64,000 bases of DNA from Gallionella sp. (lineage in GTDB: Bacteria > Pseudomonadota > Gammaproteobacteria > Burkholderiales > Gallionellaceae), in contig JAQTTV010000004.1 of NCBI GenBank assembly GCA_028710565.1, forward strand, positions 85,739 to 149,738, read 5' to 3'. A program made the position numbers and the translations under genes. The notes beneath the pieces were generated by a model. The model saw only the letters and a program-made list of their open reading frames with translations. It did not search any database and was not told where the DNA came from. Position 1 is the stretch's first letter, and each line of letters begins with the position of its first letter. This document shows positions 48,915 to 57,280 of this stretch, in pieces.

Positions 48915-49931
48915 TTATTCCTTGATTAACTGCGTGCGTTGCATTTGCATCCGCACCAAGAAGAAACCGATTGCCGCTACGACACCGCCAATGACGATGG
49001 TCGCTAAAATGGGGTAAGCACCTTTGCCAGTGATGCCGCCAATCCATACATAGCGTTCAAACAATGTACCCACAATCACGCAAACTGCTACCGCGTTAAT
49101 TGCGGCGACATTATGACGTGGTCCAGGGAAGCAGAATGCGACAAACGGAACTACGAATTTCAATACCAGCATAGACCACCAGATAAATGTGTAGTCACCA
49201 TCTTGCATCGCGAACACCCGATCTGTTTCATCAGGGATGTTGCCATACCAAATAGTCAGGTACTGAGCATCGAAAGTGTAAATCCATAGCAAAGTAAAAG
49301 CAAATATCATTTGCGCTAAGTAATTATACAAATACGTAGGTGCAGGCTTTTTCAGTGCTTTTCGACTATTCAATGCGTAGATCCACACCACCATCACCGC
49401 TAAGAACATGCCGAAATTACTGATAAATTGCTGCAAGCCATAAACAGCACTATGCCAATGTGGAACTAATGTCATTTCAAAATCCCACGCTACCATCGTG
49501 CTGTACAGCACAAAGAAGAAAGGAATCGCAGTGGCGACATGATGGAAACGAGCTTGATCTTCTGGGCTCTTTTCACTGACCGCTTGACGCTTAATGAAGA
49601 CCCAATACAAGGCCATCATAAAAATGATCCCTATGACTTCTCGTGCAATCAACCAGTGTGGTTGATACCAGCCAGGCATATGCGCCTCAGCTCCGAGATG
49701 ACTGCCGCCCCACCACGGAAACGTATGCTCGCCGCCTACAAGTAATACAATGAGCAATACAAACGCTAATGGAAATAATGCAGCCAATGACACAGCTAAA
49801 TGTCTCACTTCAAAACGCCATTTAGCGTTAACCAAATGCAGTACAGAACACAAGGCTACACCACTTAAAGCAAGTGACAACACCACCACAAAACTGACGG
49901 ACAAAACCGCCCAATTACTGTATTCCAACAT
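48915..49931 (-). CDS. actF: Alternative complex III, ActF membrane subunit
   Basis: 338 residues with about 10 membrane helices, of the quinol:cytochrome c oxidoreductase quinone-binding family. The segments WWGGSHLGAEAHMPGWYQPHWLIAREVIGI, FVLYSTMVAWDFEMTLVPHWHSAVYGLQQF and LYNYLAQMIFAFTLLWIYTFDAQYLTIWYGNIPDET resemble ActF/ActC-type NrfD-related subunits. Transcribed after actE with a 12-bp gap and AGGAG upstream. It is the last act gene; sspA follows. Confidence 0.9.
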   Translation of the reverse strand: MLEYSNWAVLSVSFVVVLSLALSGVALCSVLHLVNAKWRFEVRHLAVSLAALFPLAFVLLIVLLVGGEHTFPWWGGSHLGAEAHMPGWYQPHWLIAREVIGIIFMMALYWVFIKRQAVSEKSPEDQARFHHVATAIPFFFVLYSTMVAWDFEMTLVPHWHSAVYGLQQFISNFGMFLAVMVVWIYALNSRKALKKPAPTYLYNYLAQMIFAFTLLWIYTFDAQYLTIWYGNIPDETDRVFAMQDGDYTFIWWSMLVLKFVVPFVAFCFPGPRHNVAAINAVAVCVIVGTLFERYVWIGGITGKGAYPILATIVIGGVVAAIGFFLVRMQMQRTQLIKE

Positions 49932-49943
49932 CTTTGTGATCTC

Positions 49944-50495
49944 CTATTTGGTTGGACTCACCGCTGGGGCAGCGGGTGCTTTTTGCAGCACTTTGCGAAT
50001 GTAGTTCACAACATGCCAACGTTCGCTCGCACTTAGATCATTTGCATACGCAGGCATTACTGCTCCACCTAACGTGATGTAGCCCCAAATATAACCGTCT
50101 GGATAATCCTTATTATCTGTCCAAGTATGCAATTCACTGCTATTAGTCAGATTCCAAGGGGTCATCACCAGCTTCGCGCCTACATAACCGTCACCCTTAC
50201 CAGATACTCCGTGACACGGTGCGCAGTAAATATCAAATAAATGTTTACCTTTGGCAATGGACTGATCGTCCGCTGCAACAGGATTGGTCATTTTTTTAGC
50301 GGCATCCATATCTTTGGTTACGACTGTCGTACCCGCTACTGGCAGAGAACGTGCAGGAAATGGCTTCATCCCCGCCTTATTGACGCTTTCTTGTGGCTTG
50401 ATACTGACCTGATTTGCCATATCTTGCGACCATGGCCACGCTTGCGCTAAAGATGGCACGATCAACAACGCTATTGCTAAGGATAACTTTTTCAT
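49944..50495 (-). CDS. actE: Alternative complex III, ActE monohaem cytochrome c
   Basis: 183 residues. The signal peptide is MKKLSLAIALLIVPSLAQAW. One c-type haem motif CAPCH is at about residue 91 and a candidate axial Met lies in GGAVMPAYAND. The MKPFPARSLPVAGT segment is found in ActE proteins. It has no lipobox, so it is periplasmic or held by an uncleaved signal. It accepts electrons from ActA or passes them to the oxidase, by analogy with characterised ACIII. Confidence 0.93.
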   Translation of the reverse strand: MKKLSLAIALLIVPSLAQAWPWSQDMANQVSIKPQESVNKAGMKPFPARSLPVAGTTVVTKDMDAAKKMTNPVAADDQSIAKGKHLFDIYCAPCHGVSGKGDGYVGAKLVMTPWNLTNSSELHTWTDNKDYPDGYIWGYITLGGAVMPAYANDLSASERWHVVNYIRKVLQKAPAAPAVSPTK

Positions 50496-51019
50496 TTCCC
50501 TGCCTCTTCCTGAATTTCTAATGCCTCAAAGGTAACGAAGACACTCTTAATTTTCTCAATTGCTTTGTCTTCCGCTTTAATCAAAATACCAATTTGGTCT
50601 TCAGATACTTTGGCACTGTACAAAGGAGAACGTTTGGCTGGAAGACCTGCACAAATTAAGAACCCCAGAATACTGACGAACACACCACCCAGAATGAACA
50701 TTTCATACGTCAAAACAAAGTTTGGTGGGAACGGCACAATAGGTTTGCCCCCCTTCATTTGAGCATAGAAATTTGCTTGAGCCCCTGAGATGAGGAAGAA
50801 GCCCAGCAGCCCACCCATCAAGGCACCTACTAATGTAAAGCGTTGAACGGGTGCGGAGCGTTCGCCCAAAATATCTTCAACTTCATGATGCTCAATAGGT
50901 GATTTCAGGGTCAGATCATCAAAATTAAATCCGTCGATCTTAGCTGCACGCAATGCGCGAATGGCACCTTCAGCCTCCTCAAAGTCGTTAAACAGCGCGA
51001 GTATATGACGTTGGCTCAT
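50492..51019 (-). CDS. actD: Alternative complex III, ActD (DUF3341) subunit
   Basis: 175 residues with two membrane helices (FTLVGALMGGLLGFFLISGAQA; FILGGVFVSILGFLICAGL). The N-terminus HILALFNDFEEAEGAIRALRAAKIDGF and the glycine-rich hairpin are the DUF3341 signature of ActD. The ATG at 51019 has AAGGAG upstream; the ORF also allows a TTG at 51025. It overlaps actE by 4 bp. Confidence 0.92.
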   Translation of the reverse strand: MSQRHILALFNDFEEAEGAIRALRAAKIDGFNFDDLTLKSPIEHHEVEDILGERSAPVQRFTLVGALMGGLLGFFLISGAQANFYAQMKGGKPIVPFPPNFVLTYEMFILGGVFVSILGFLICAGLPAKRSPLYSAKVSEDQIGILIKAEDKAIEKIKSVFVTFEALEIQEEAGK

Positions 51020-51021
51020 AA

Positions 51022-52386
51022 TCAATGTGCTCCTTGCGAGTTATTTCCACCTTTAGCTGCATGAAGCTTGCGGTGATAAACCATTTCTTTCACTTCGTAC
51101 ATAGACACGGATGGGAATACTTTACAGAAGATCATAAACAACAAAGTAAACCAACCGAAGCTTGCGAATACCATGCCCCATTGAACCATGCTAGGCCATT
51201 GGTTATGATCCCATGTCCATGGATAGTAGCCATGCGAGAATGTCGGCGCAACAATCATCCAACGTTCCAGCCACATGCCCAAGTTCAACAGCAGTGACAC
51301 CGCAAACAACACAGGGATATTGGTTTGGAAGCGTTTAATCGACAACATAAACGGCACAACCGAACCACAGAAAATCATCCCCCACCAGAATGGCGCATAA
51401 GGACCTGTTGCTTTTTGAATCAGCACATCTTTTGATGCTTGATCATGGCTATACCATACTGAAGCGAATTCAACAGCATTCAAATAAGTCCACACCATGG
51501 CAATCGCAAAGGTCAGGCGCACGGTCTTCTTCAAGATCGGCAAGGTCATGTATTCTTCAAAACGGAACACATAGCGCAAGATAATGAACAACGTGATAAT
51601 CGCCGCACAGCCTGAATACAACGCACCCGCCACAAAATACGGTGGGAAGGACGTTACATGCCAGCCTGGTTGTTGCGACATCGCAAAGTCACCCGCCACG
51701 ATGGAATGCACCGACACCGCCAAAGGAATCAAGAAACAGGCAATAGTCAAATACGTCACACGGAAATTGCGCCATTGGCGATCGGTACCTTCCCAACCCA
51801 ACGACAGCGCGCTGTACAACTTCTTGCGCCAGCCAGCATGGATATTGTCACGAACAATCGCCAAATCAGGAATCATACCCACATACAAGAACAAAACAGA
51901 TGAACTTAAGTAAGTAAAAATCGCCATCGCATCCCACAACAACGGAGACTGGAAGTTAGGCCAAATACCACGTTCGTTAGGATAGGGCAAGGAGTAGTAG
52001 AACTGCCATAAGCGACCAATATGCACCATCACGAATAGACCAGCGGTCATCAACGAAAAAGTCGTCATTGCTTCCGCAAAACGATAAATGGGCTTACGCC
52101 AGTCTGCGTGCATCAAATGCAAAATAGCTGACAATAGCGTGCCAGAGTGACTCATCCCAATCCAGAAGATGAAGGTGGCAATATACAACCCCCAAACTTG
52201 AGGGTTATTCAGGTTCGCAACACCCATACCAACATTATATTGATAAATTTCACAGCCCAAACCCACGCTAAATACTGCCATCGCACAGAATACGATCACC
52301 CAGTATAGCTTGCGTGGATTTTCCAAACTCTTCAACACGTCTTGGTTAATCTTCGCCCAAGCAATGTCTTCGCGGATATCTTTCAT
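51022..52386 (-). CDS. actC: Alternative complex III, ActC NrfD-like subunit
   Basis: 454 residues with about 10 membrane helices. The family pattern is visible as YWVIVFCAMAVFSVGLGCEIYQYN, WGLYIATFIFWIGMSHSGTLLSAILHLMHADWRKPIYRFAEAMT (a quinone-site helix with His residues) and IGRLWQFYYSLPYPNERGIWPNFQSPLLWD. ActC is the homologue of NrfD/PsrC that holds one quinol site. It follows actB2 by 37 bp and precedes actD by 2 bp. Confidence 0.95.
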   Translation of the reverse strand: MKDIREDIAWAKINQDVLKSLENPRKLYWVIVFCAMAVFSVGLGCEIYQYNVGMGVANLNNPQVWGLYIATFIFWIGMSHSGTLLSAILHLMHADWRKPIYRFAEAMTTFSLMTAGLFVMVHIGRLWQFYYSLPYPNERGIWPNFQSPLLWDAMAIFTYLSSSVLFLYVGMIPDLAIVRDNIHAGWRKKLYSALSLGWEGTDRQWRNFRVTYLTIACFLIPLAVSVHSIVAGDFAMSQQPGWHVTSFPPYFVAGALYSGCAAIITLFIILRYVFRFEEYMTLPILKKTVRLTFAIAMVWTYLNAVEFASVWYSHDQASKDVLIQKATGPYAPFWWGMIFCGSVVPFMLSIKRFQTNIPVLFAVSLLLNLGMWLERWMIVAPTFSHGYYPWTWDHNQWPSMVQWGMVFASFGWFTLLFMIFCKVFPSVSMYEVKEMVYHRKLHAAKGGNNSQGAH

Positions 52387-52423
52387 TGTTATTCCTTAAA
52401 GAAGTTCCTATTATTTCAACAGA

Positions 52424-53293
52424 TTACACGGCACTTTCGCGCACACGTTCCAGATACATCACTGAAGGATAAGCTCGCAATTCTTCCAAAATACGATAGC
52501 CGCGCAGGTCAGTGCCGCCTTTTTCCTCGTCTTTTTCTTGCTTATCCTTATCAATTTCGACGCGCTGTGCTTCCCATTGTTTGTGTACACGAGCTTCGGT
52601 ATCGACCAAATTACCAAAAGTGATCGCGTTGGTTGGGCAAGCCTGTTGACAAGCGGTTTGAATTTCACCGTCGTGGACTAAGCGACCTTCATTCTTAGCC
52701 GTGATTTTAGCTGCACTAATCCGTTGTACACAGAAAGTGCATTTTTCCATCACGCCTTTGCTGCGCACAGACACATCAGGATTGAGCTGTTGATTCATTT
52801 CCGCTGGCCAAACGCTGTCATCGGTTGGGTAGTCATACCAGTTGAAATAACGCACTTTGAATGGGCAGTTCGCCGAGCAATAACGCGAACCAATACAACG
52901 GTTGTAGATTTGCGAATTCAAGCCATCGGGCGTGTGATTGGTCGCCGCCACAGGACACACGGTTTCACAAGGAGCCGCTTCGCATTGTTGGCACATCATC
53001 GGCAAGAATTGCGCGCCTTGATCGGGGAAGTCGCGCCCACCAGGATTGCTCACATCTTCATCCCAATAACGCTCAATGCGCATCCAGTGCATTTGCTGAC
53101 CATGCTCAAACTTGTCTTTGCCGACCACGGGAATGTTGTTTTCTGCAAAACACGCCACGCTACAAGCATTGCAACCTGTGCATGTATCTAAATCAATGCT
53201 CATTGCCCATTTGTAAGGATCATGGGGCTTGTCATCCACAGGGTGAAAATGACGGAATTGTGACCAATTCTCTAATAGATTTGTAACCGACAT
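52424..53293 (-). CDS. actB2: Alternative complex III, ActB iron-sulfur part (B2), separate gene
   Basis: 289 residues with four ferredoxin-type Cys clusters in sequence: CTGCNACSVAC (about 38-48), CQQCEAAPCETVCP (about 101-114), CIGSRYCSANCP and CTFC with CQQACP. It matches the C-terminal B2 domain of ActB. In characterised ACIII the B1 and B2 parts are one polypeptide; here a stop and a new start with a 3-bp gap separate them. A long charged KDKQEKDEEKGG tail follows the clusters. Confidence 0.93.
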   Translation of the reverse strand: MSVTNLLENWSQFRHFHPVDDKPHDPYKWAMSIDLDTCTGCNACSVACFAENNIPVVGKDKFEHGQQMHWMRIERYWDEDVSNPGGRDFPDQGAQFLPMMCQQCEAAPCETVCPVAATNHTPDGLNSQIYNRCIGSRYCSANCPFKVRYFNWYDYPTDDSVWPAEMNQQLNPDVSVRSKGVMEKCTFCVQRISAAKITAKNEGRLVHDGEIQTACQQACPTNAITFGNLVDTEARVHKQWEAQRVEIDKDKQEKDEEKGGTDLRGYRILEELRAYPSVMYLERVRESAV

Positions 53294-53296
53294 AAC

Positions 53297-55495
53297 TTAG
53301 ACCTCCTTCGAAAGATCAACCTCGTTCGAGGACACACTCACGGCAATTTTTCTACCGAACTGTTTGCCACCCCCCGAACCTTCGTCTTTAATCACAATGA
53401 CACGCTTGCTGGTTTTCTTGATTTGCACGCGTGTATCGTTGATTGCCAACTCACCTGTTTCTTTGTCAAACACCGCATCCAGAATCTGGAAGGGGTTCAC
53501 GCCATAGCCTTTGGCATACCGACCCCAGCTTTGACCGCGACCCAATGGAATCGAGATCGCATCGGGATGGATGCCAGGGAACAGATACGCTTGCGCCTTA
53601 ACCGAACCGCTCTTGGAGGTGACTTCCACAATATCGCCTTCGACGATACCCAATTCGGCGGCTTTCTTGGGATGAATCTCCACCCATGAATCCCACACAA
53701 TGGTGGTCAAGGGATCAGGGGATTCTTGCAGCCAAGGTTGGTTAGCATGACGACCGTCACGCAGATTCGCGGTAATGCCAGGAATCAAGAACAAGGGATA
53801 TTGTGCATCGCTTGCCATTGAGACGGGTGCGGTGATCGCTGTTGAGCCCGACAGCGCAGCTGTAGTGCCTGCCACTTTCACAATACCGCTGGTCAAAGTT
53901 TCATCCCAGAAGGTATCGTCTTCAGTGGCACCGCCACCCAAAGCCGCCTTGTTTTGCAACACAGCGGTGCGCAAGTAGGCGTAGTAATCATCAAATGCTT
54001 TGTATTCTTCGGCACGACGTTGTTTAATCAATGCCAACAAGATGTCACCCGCACCGCGTGTATTGGCGTGCAGTTTTTCCATCAGCGGTTGTTGAATGCT
54101 GATTTGACCACCTTCTGGTTGATATTCCGCGATATGCGTTCCCCAGTCTTCCAAGGCGGAATCCAGTGGCAACACCAAATCGGCTTCCAACGCAGTTTCA
54201 TCCAGATAGTGTGCAAATGCGACTTTGAAACCCACTTTTTTCAGATTGTCAGCCAGCTTCATGGAAGCAGGCGCGGTGAATACGGGATTGGCGGCGTAGC
54301 TGAACAAGACTTTATACGTACCCGCTGCCATGCCGTCGTTTAGCTTTTTGAGCGACGCGCTGTTGCCATTGGCAGATAGCATTTGCGGGAAAGGCACGAC
54401 AGCAGGTGCTTCTACCGTTTTACCGATATTGCCCAACACATGGTTAAGCAAATTGATTGCCGCCGCATTTTGTGAGCCATGCGCGAAACCTTCAGCACCA
54501 TTACCCGACAAGACCAAGCTTGGCGTGCGTTCTTTTAACAGGGCCACCAATTTGTCAATATGTTCGCCTGACACGCCTGTGTCTTTGGTCACGCGGGCTT
54601 TATCAAAGTCCTTTACCGCAGCCGCAACATCCGCCGACAAAGCTGTGCCTGCCGCGCCCAGTGCATTGACCAAACCTAATGCCAGCACACCTTCCGTACC
54701 AGGACGCACCGCCAACCAACGATCAGCATTCGCACCCGTCAAGGTCATTTTGGACTCAACCTGCACCAGTACACCGCGCTTGCCCTCTACACCCTTGCGG
54801 AATTGTGCATATTGTTGCGAGAAGTGTACGGGGGAAACCCATGAACCCAAGAAATCCGCACCAAAAGACAAAATCACTTTTGCCTTATTGAGGCTGAATT
54901 TTGGCATTTCTACGCCGTAAGATTTCTTGTTGGCGGCACGTTGCACGGCGGGCGAAATCGCTTCATAGACAAAGTGATTTTTGCTAGACAGACTGTCTAG
55001 GTAATTGCCCAATAACACTTTGAGGTGACCACTGACGCTGCCCGACAAGAAGGCAATTTGTTCGCCACTCACGCCTGTCAATTTTTCATTGATGAGCTTC
55101 AGTGCAGCTTCCCACGTAATCGTTTCGCCGCCACTTCCCTTGCGCAACAACGGCTCGCGAACACGATCTGGGTTGTAGTGGTGCTGCACCCCTGCTTGTC
55201 CCAAACCGCACAGCTTGCCATGGTTGATGCCAGACGCAGGATTGCCTTCCAACTTCAACACGCGACCTTCTCGCACGCGACCATTGATATTGCAACCCGC
55301 ATCACATTGTGCACACGTCGAATTGAAGTACACCGAAACGCCTGGAATCATGTAATCAGACGCTTCCACGTAGGAAACCACTGTTTCCTTGCCATCTTGA
55401 ACTGAAGTGTTACCACAACCAGTCAACGCTACCGCTGCGCCGCCCCAGCCCAACACCTTCAGAAAATCACGTCGATCGAAACCGCTCTCTATCAT
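53297..55495 (-). CDS. actB1: Alternative complex III, ActB molybdopterin-like part (B1), separate gene
   Basis: 732 residues. A twin-arginine signal (ESGFDRRDFLKVLGWGGAAVALTGC) with a lipobox-like Cys at 27 exports it. The body is a molybdopterin-oxidoreductase fold with KLAD..., QPLMEKLHANTRGAGDILLALIKQRR and a C-terminal dinucleotide-type domain (SWVEIHPKKAAELGIVEGDIVEVTSKSG). Cys 61, 64, 68 and 96 form a CX2CX3CX27C set as in proteins that bind a 4Fe-4S cluster, whereas in described ActB the B1 part is thought to lack cofactors. The ATG at 55495 has AGAGG upstream. It is followed at 3 bp by the B2 gene. Confidence 0.9.
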   Translation of the reverse strand: MIESGFDRRDFLKVLGWGGAAVALTGCGNTSVQDGKETVVSYVEASDYMIPGVSVYFNSTCAQCDAGCNINGRVREGRVLKLEGNPASGINHGKLCGLGQAGVQHHYNPDRVREPLLRKGSGGETITWEAALKLINEKLTGVSGEQIAFLSGSVSGHLKVLLGNYLDSLSSKNHFVYEAISPAVQRAANKKSYGVEMPKFSLNKAKVILSFGADFLGSWVSPVHFSQQYAQFRKGVEGKRGVLVQVESKMTLTGANADRWLAVRPGTEGVLALGLVNALGAAGTALSADVAAAVKDFDKARVTKDTGVSGEHIDKLVALLKERTPSLVLSGNGAEGFAHGSQNAAAINLLNHVLGNIGKTVEAPAVVPFPQMLSANGNSASLKKLNDGMAAGTYKVLFSYAANPVFTAPASMKLADNLKKVGFKVAFAHYLDETALEADLVLPLDSALEDWGTHIAEYQPEGGQISIQQPLMEKLHANTRGAGDILLALIKQRRAEEYKAFDDYYAYLRTAVLQNKAALGGGATEDDTFWDETLTSGIVKVAGTTAALSGSTAITAPVSMASDAQYPLFLIPGITANLRDGRHANQPWLQESPDPLTTIVWDSWVEIHPKKAAELGIVEGDIVEVTSKSGSVKAQAYLFPGIHPDAISIPLGRGQSWGRYAKGYGVNPFQILDAVFDKETGELAINDTRVQIKKTSKRVIVIKDEGSGGGKQFGRKIAVSVSSNEVDLSKEV

Positions 55496-55527
55496 CACAA
55501 CCTCTCTGGAAAATTCTTGAATGTCGC

Positions 55528-56226
55528 TTACTTGTGGCATTGCCAGCAATCGTTAGGACCTTGCGCTTTGATGGCATCAGGTGTCGCGCCAGCTGCAGCC
55601 GCAGGTTTCTGGAATGTATACCAATACGCTTGCTTGCCTATTGGCGTACCGCCTGGCGCAGTCACCGCATGGGCTTTTTCATGACAGCTCGCACACCATC
55701 CCATAGACAAAGATTTTTGACGACGCGCAACGGTCATATTCTTCACATCACCGTGACAATACCCACAAGCCTCTTGTGTAGGACGTTTTTGTTGTTCAAC
55801 AAAGCGTTTGATATGACGTTCATGGTTAAAGCGCACAAAGTCAGGCAAATCATGCACTTTCTTCCACTCGATAGGCTTCTTAGCCTCCCAAGCTTCAAAT
55901 AACTGCTTAATACGCGGCTTGTCTTTTACGGATTCAATGCTATTGTGGCAGCCAATACACTTTTGCAAAGGCGGAATACCCGCAACTGCGCTGCGTCTGG
56001 CATAGGTATGACAATACTGGCAATCTATTTCCATGCCACCCTTGGTCGGGTCGCTAGGATTATGATTACCCGCATGACGGTCATGTGGAAATTCGATAGG
56101 TTGTTTCACTTCTGGACCCAAATCATCTGGAGTCGTCAAAGTAGCAACGGTTGAATCGGCAGCAAAACCGCTAATTGCAACGAACAAACCTACCAATAAA
56201 GTAGAAAAACGAATAAATCGATACAT
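55528..56226 (-). CDS. actA: Alternative complex III, ActA pentahaem cytochrome c
   Basis: 232 residues. The signal peptide is RFSTLLVGLFVAISGFAAD. Five c-haem motifs are present: CQYCH, CIGCH, CGYCH, CASCH and CWQCH, the canonical number for ActA. The HDRHAGNH and FNHERHIKRF segments provide further axial His residues. The ATG at 56226 has GGGAG about 9 nt upstream. It is the first gene of the act operon and would pass electrons from the membrane subunits to ActE or a soluble cytochrome. Confidence 0.95.
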   Translation of the reverse strand: MYRFIRFSTLLVGLFVAISGFAADSTVATLTTPDDLGPEVKQPIEFPHDRHAGNHNPSDPTKGGMEIDCQYCHTYARRSAVAGIPPLQKCIGCHNSIESVKDKPRIKQLFEAWEAKKPIEWKKVHDLPDFVRFNHERHIKRFVEQQKRPTQEACGYCHGDVKNMTVARRQKSLSMGWCASCHEKAHAVTAPGGTPIGKQAYWYTFQKPAAAAGATPDAIKAQGPNDCWQCHK

Positions 56227-56538
56227 CGTGAGTAGCTCTCCCAACAAACAATCAACCCACGTTAGCAGACAACCTAACATGACAAATAATAAAACGGATT
56301 ATTTTTACAGCAATGTGAAGACTAAAAAATTTATTGTTATTTAATTATTATTTTGATGCACAACACCTTATTTGACACTAAAGTGTTACAGCACAGACGA
56401 ATAATGTCTAGTCTAAAAAGCAAAGTCAACACCCTGTTTGAATTCCTTCAAACAGAACACGAAATAAGTGTTTTTACACAACCAATTACAGCATTTGCTT
56501 ATATTCAAATCACTAAACCATTGTGGAGCCGAACTTAA
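56227..56538. other. AT-rich divergent intergenic region
   Basis: About 310 bp between actA (minus) and the unknown gene at 56539 (plus); it should hold both promoters. A short palindrome ACACT-AA-AGTGT at 56375-56386 is the only symmetric site noticed. A 61-codon frame from 56353 is not supported by composition or motifs. Confidence 0.4.
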
Positions 56539-57156
56539 ATGGACGAACAGCAGGCCGTACTAGATTTTTTTGCCAAAATTGAGAATTTACCTCTGGGCTT
56601 AGCAGTGGCTGAGCAGATGGATCTGCAACGAGAGCAACTGAATAACATGTTTTGGCGCGATTTGCAGCAACACCTTACCCAGCTCAACCAAGCGCACACG
56701 CTTCCGTGGCAACTTATTAACACCGAGGATCGCAACAAACCAGATAATTTGGTGGGTTTACAGGGGCTACCCGAAGAAGCTCACCCCAATTATTTGCATC
56801 CCATGCTTGAGCAGCAAAATCTTGGTGGAGGAATGCGAATTTACATTGGATTAATGTGGCACGCCGCCCCCACCCCAGAGCAACTCAACTTACCAGCCAT
56901 CACCACCTTAAAAGCGGCCTTGCAACTACAGGGCTACAAAGACAATGATCGCTTTCTTGCTTGGAAGTGGACGAAGTTTCATCCTCGTCGTCGTGATTTT
57001 TTATTGCGCTATACGCAAGATGCAACCTCACTGTTGGATGATTTATCCGAAAGCTATACCCAGCTAGCCTTGATGCACCACGATCCCATTACGCAAGCCA
57101 ATCTCGCGCTTGCCGCCCTGCCACGTAGCATGATAGTGTCGTTTAAGAAGACATAA
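56539..57156 (+). CDS. Unknown protein
   Basis: 205 residues, soluble, no signal, no membrane segment. Features: an N-terminal helix-rich part (MDEQQAVLDFFAKIENLPLGLAVAEQMDLQREQLNNMFWRDLQQHL), then GGGMRIYIGLMWHAAPTPEQLNLPAIT, KWTKFHPRRRDFLLRY and a C-terminal helix. No family was recognised. Normal codon use and an ORF of solid length support a real gene. It lies opposite the act operon, and a link to respiration is only positional. Confidence 0.6.
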   Translation: MDEQQAVLDFFAKIENLPLGLAVAEQMDLQREQLNNMFWRDLQQHLTQLNQAHTLPWQLINTEDRNKPDNLVGLQGLPEEAHPNYLHPMLEQQNLGGGMRIYIGLMWHAAPTPEQLNLPAITTLKAALQLQGYKDNDRFLAWKWTKFHPRRRDFLLRYTQDATSLLDDLSESYTQLALMHHDPITQANLALAALPRSMIVSFKKT

Positions 57157-57280
57157 ACCCGCTCACATACGATTTGCATAGACGAAGTAGACACACCCGC
57201 CATTTCATACTGAGCGGGGCAGATACAAATCAAGTGGGGAGACTGCCAACTTTAAAAATTAGCTTAAGAACGCTGCACAC

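Noticed and set aside
56353..56538. 61-codon frame upstream of the unknown gene at 56539
   Set aside because: AT-rich intergenic composition, no ribosome-binding site, no recognisable domain.
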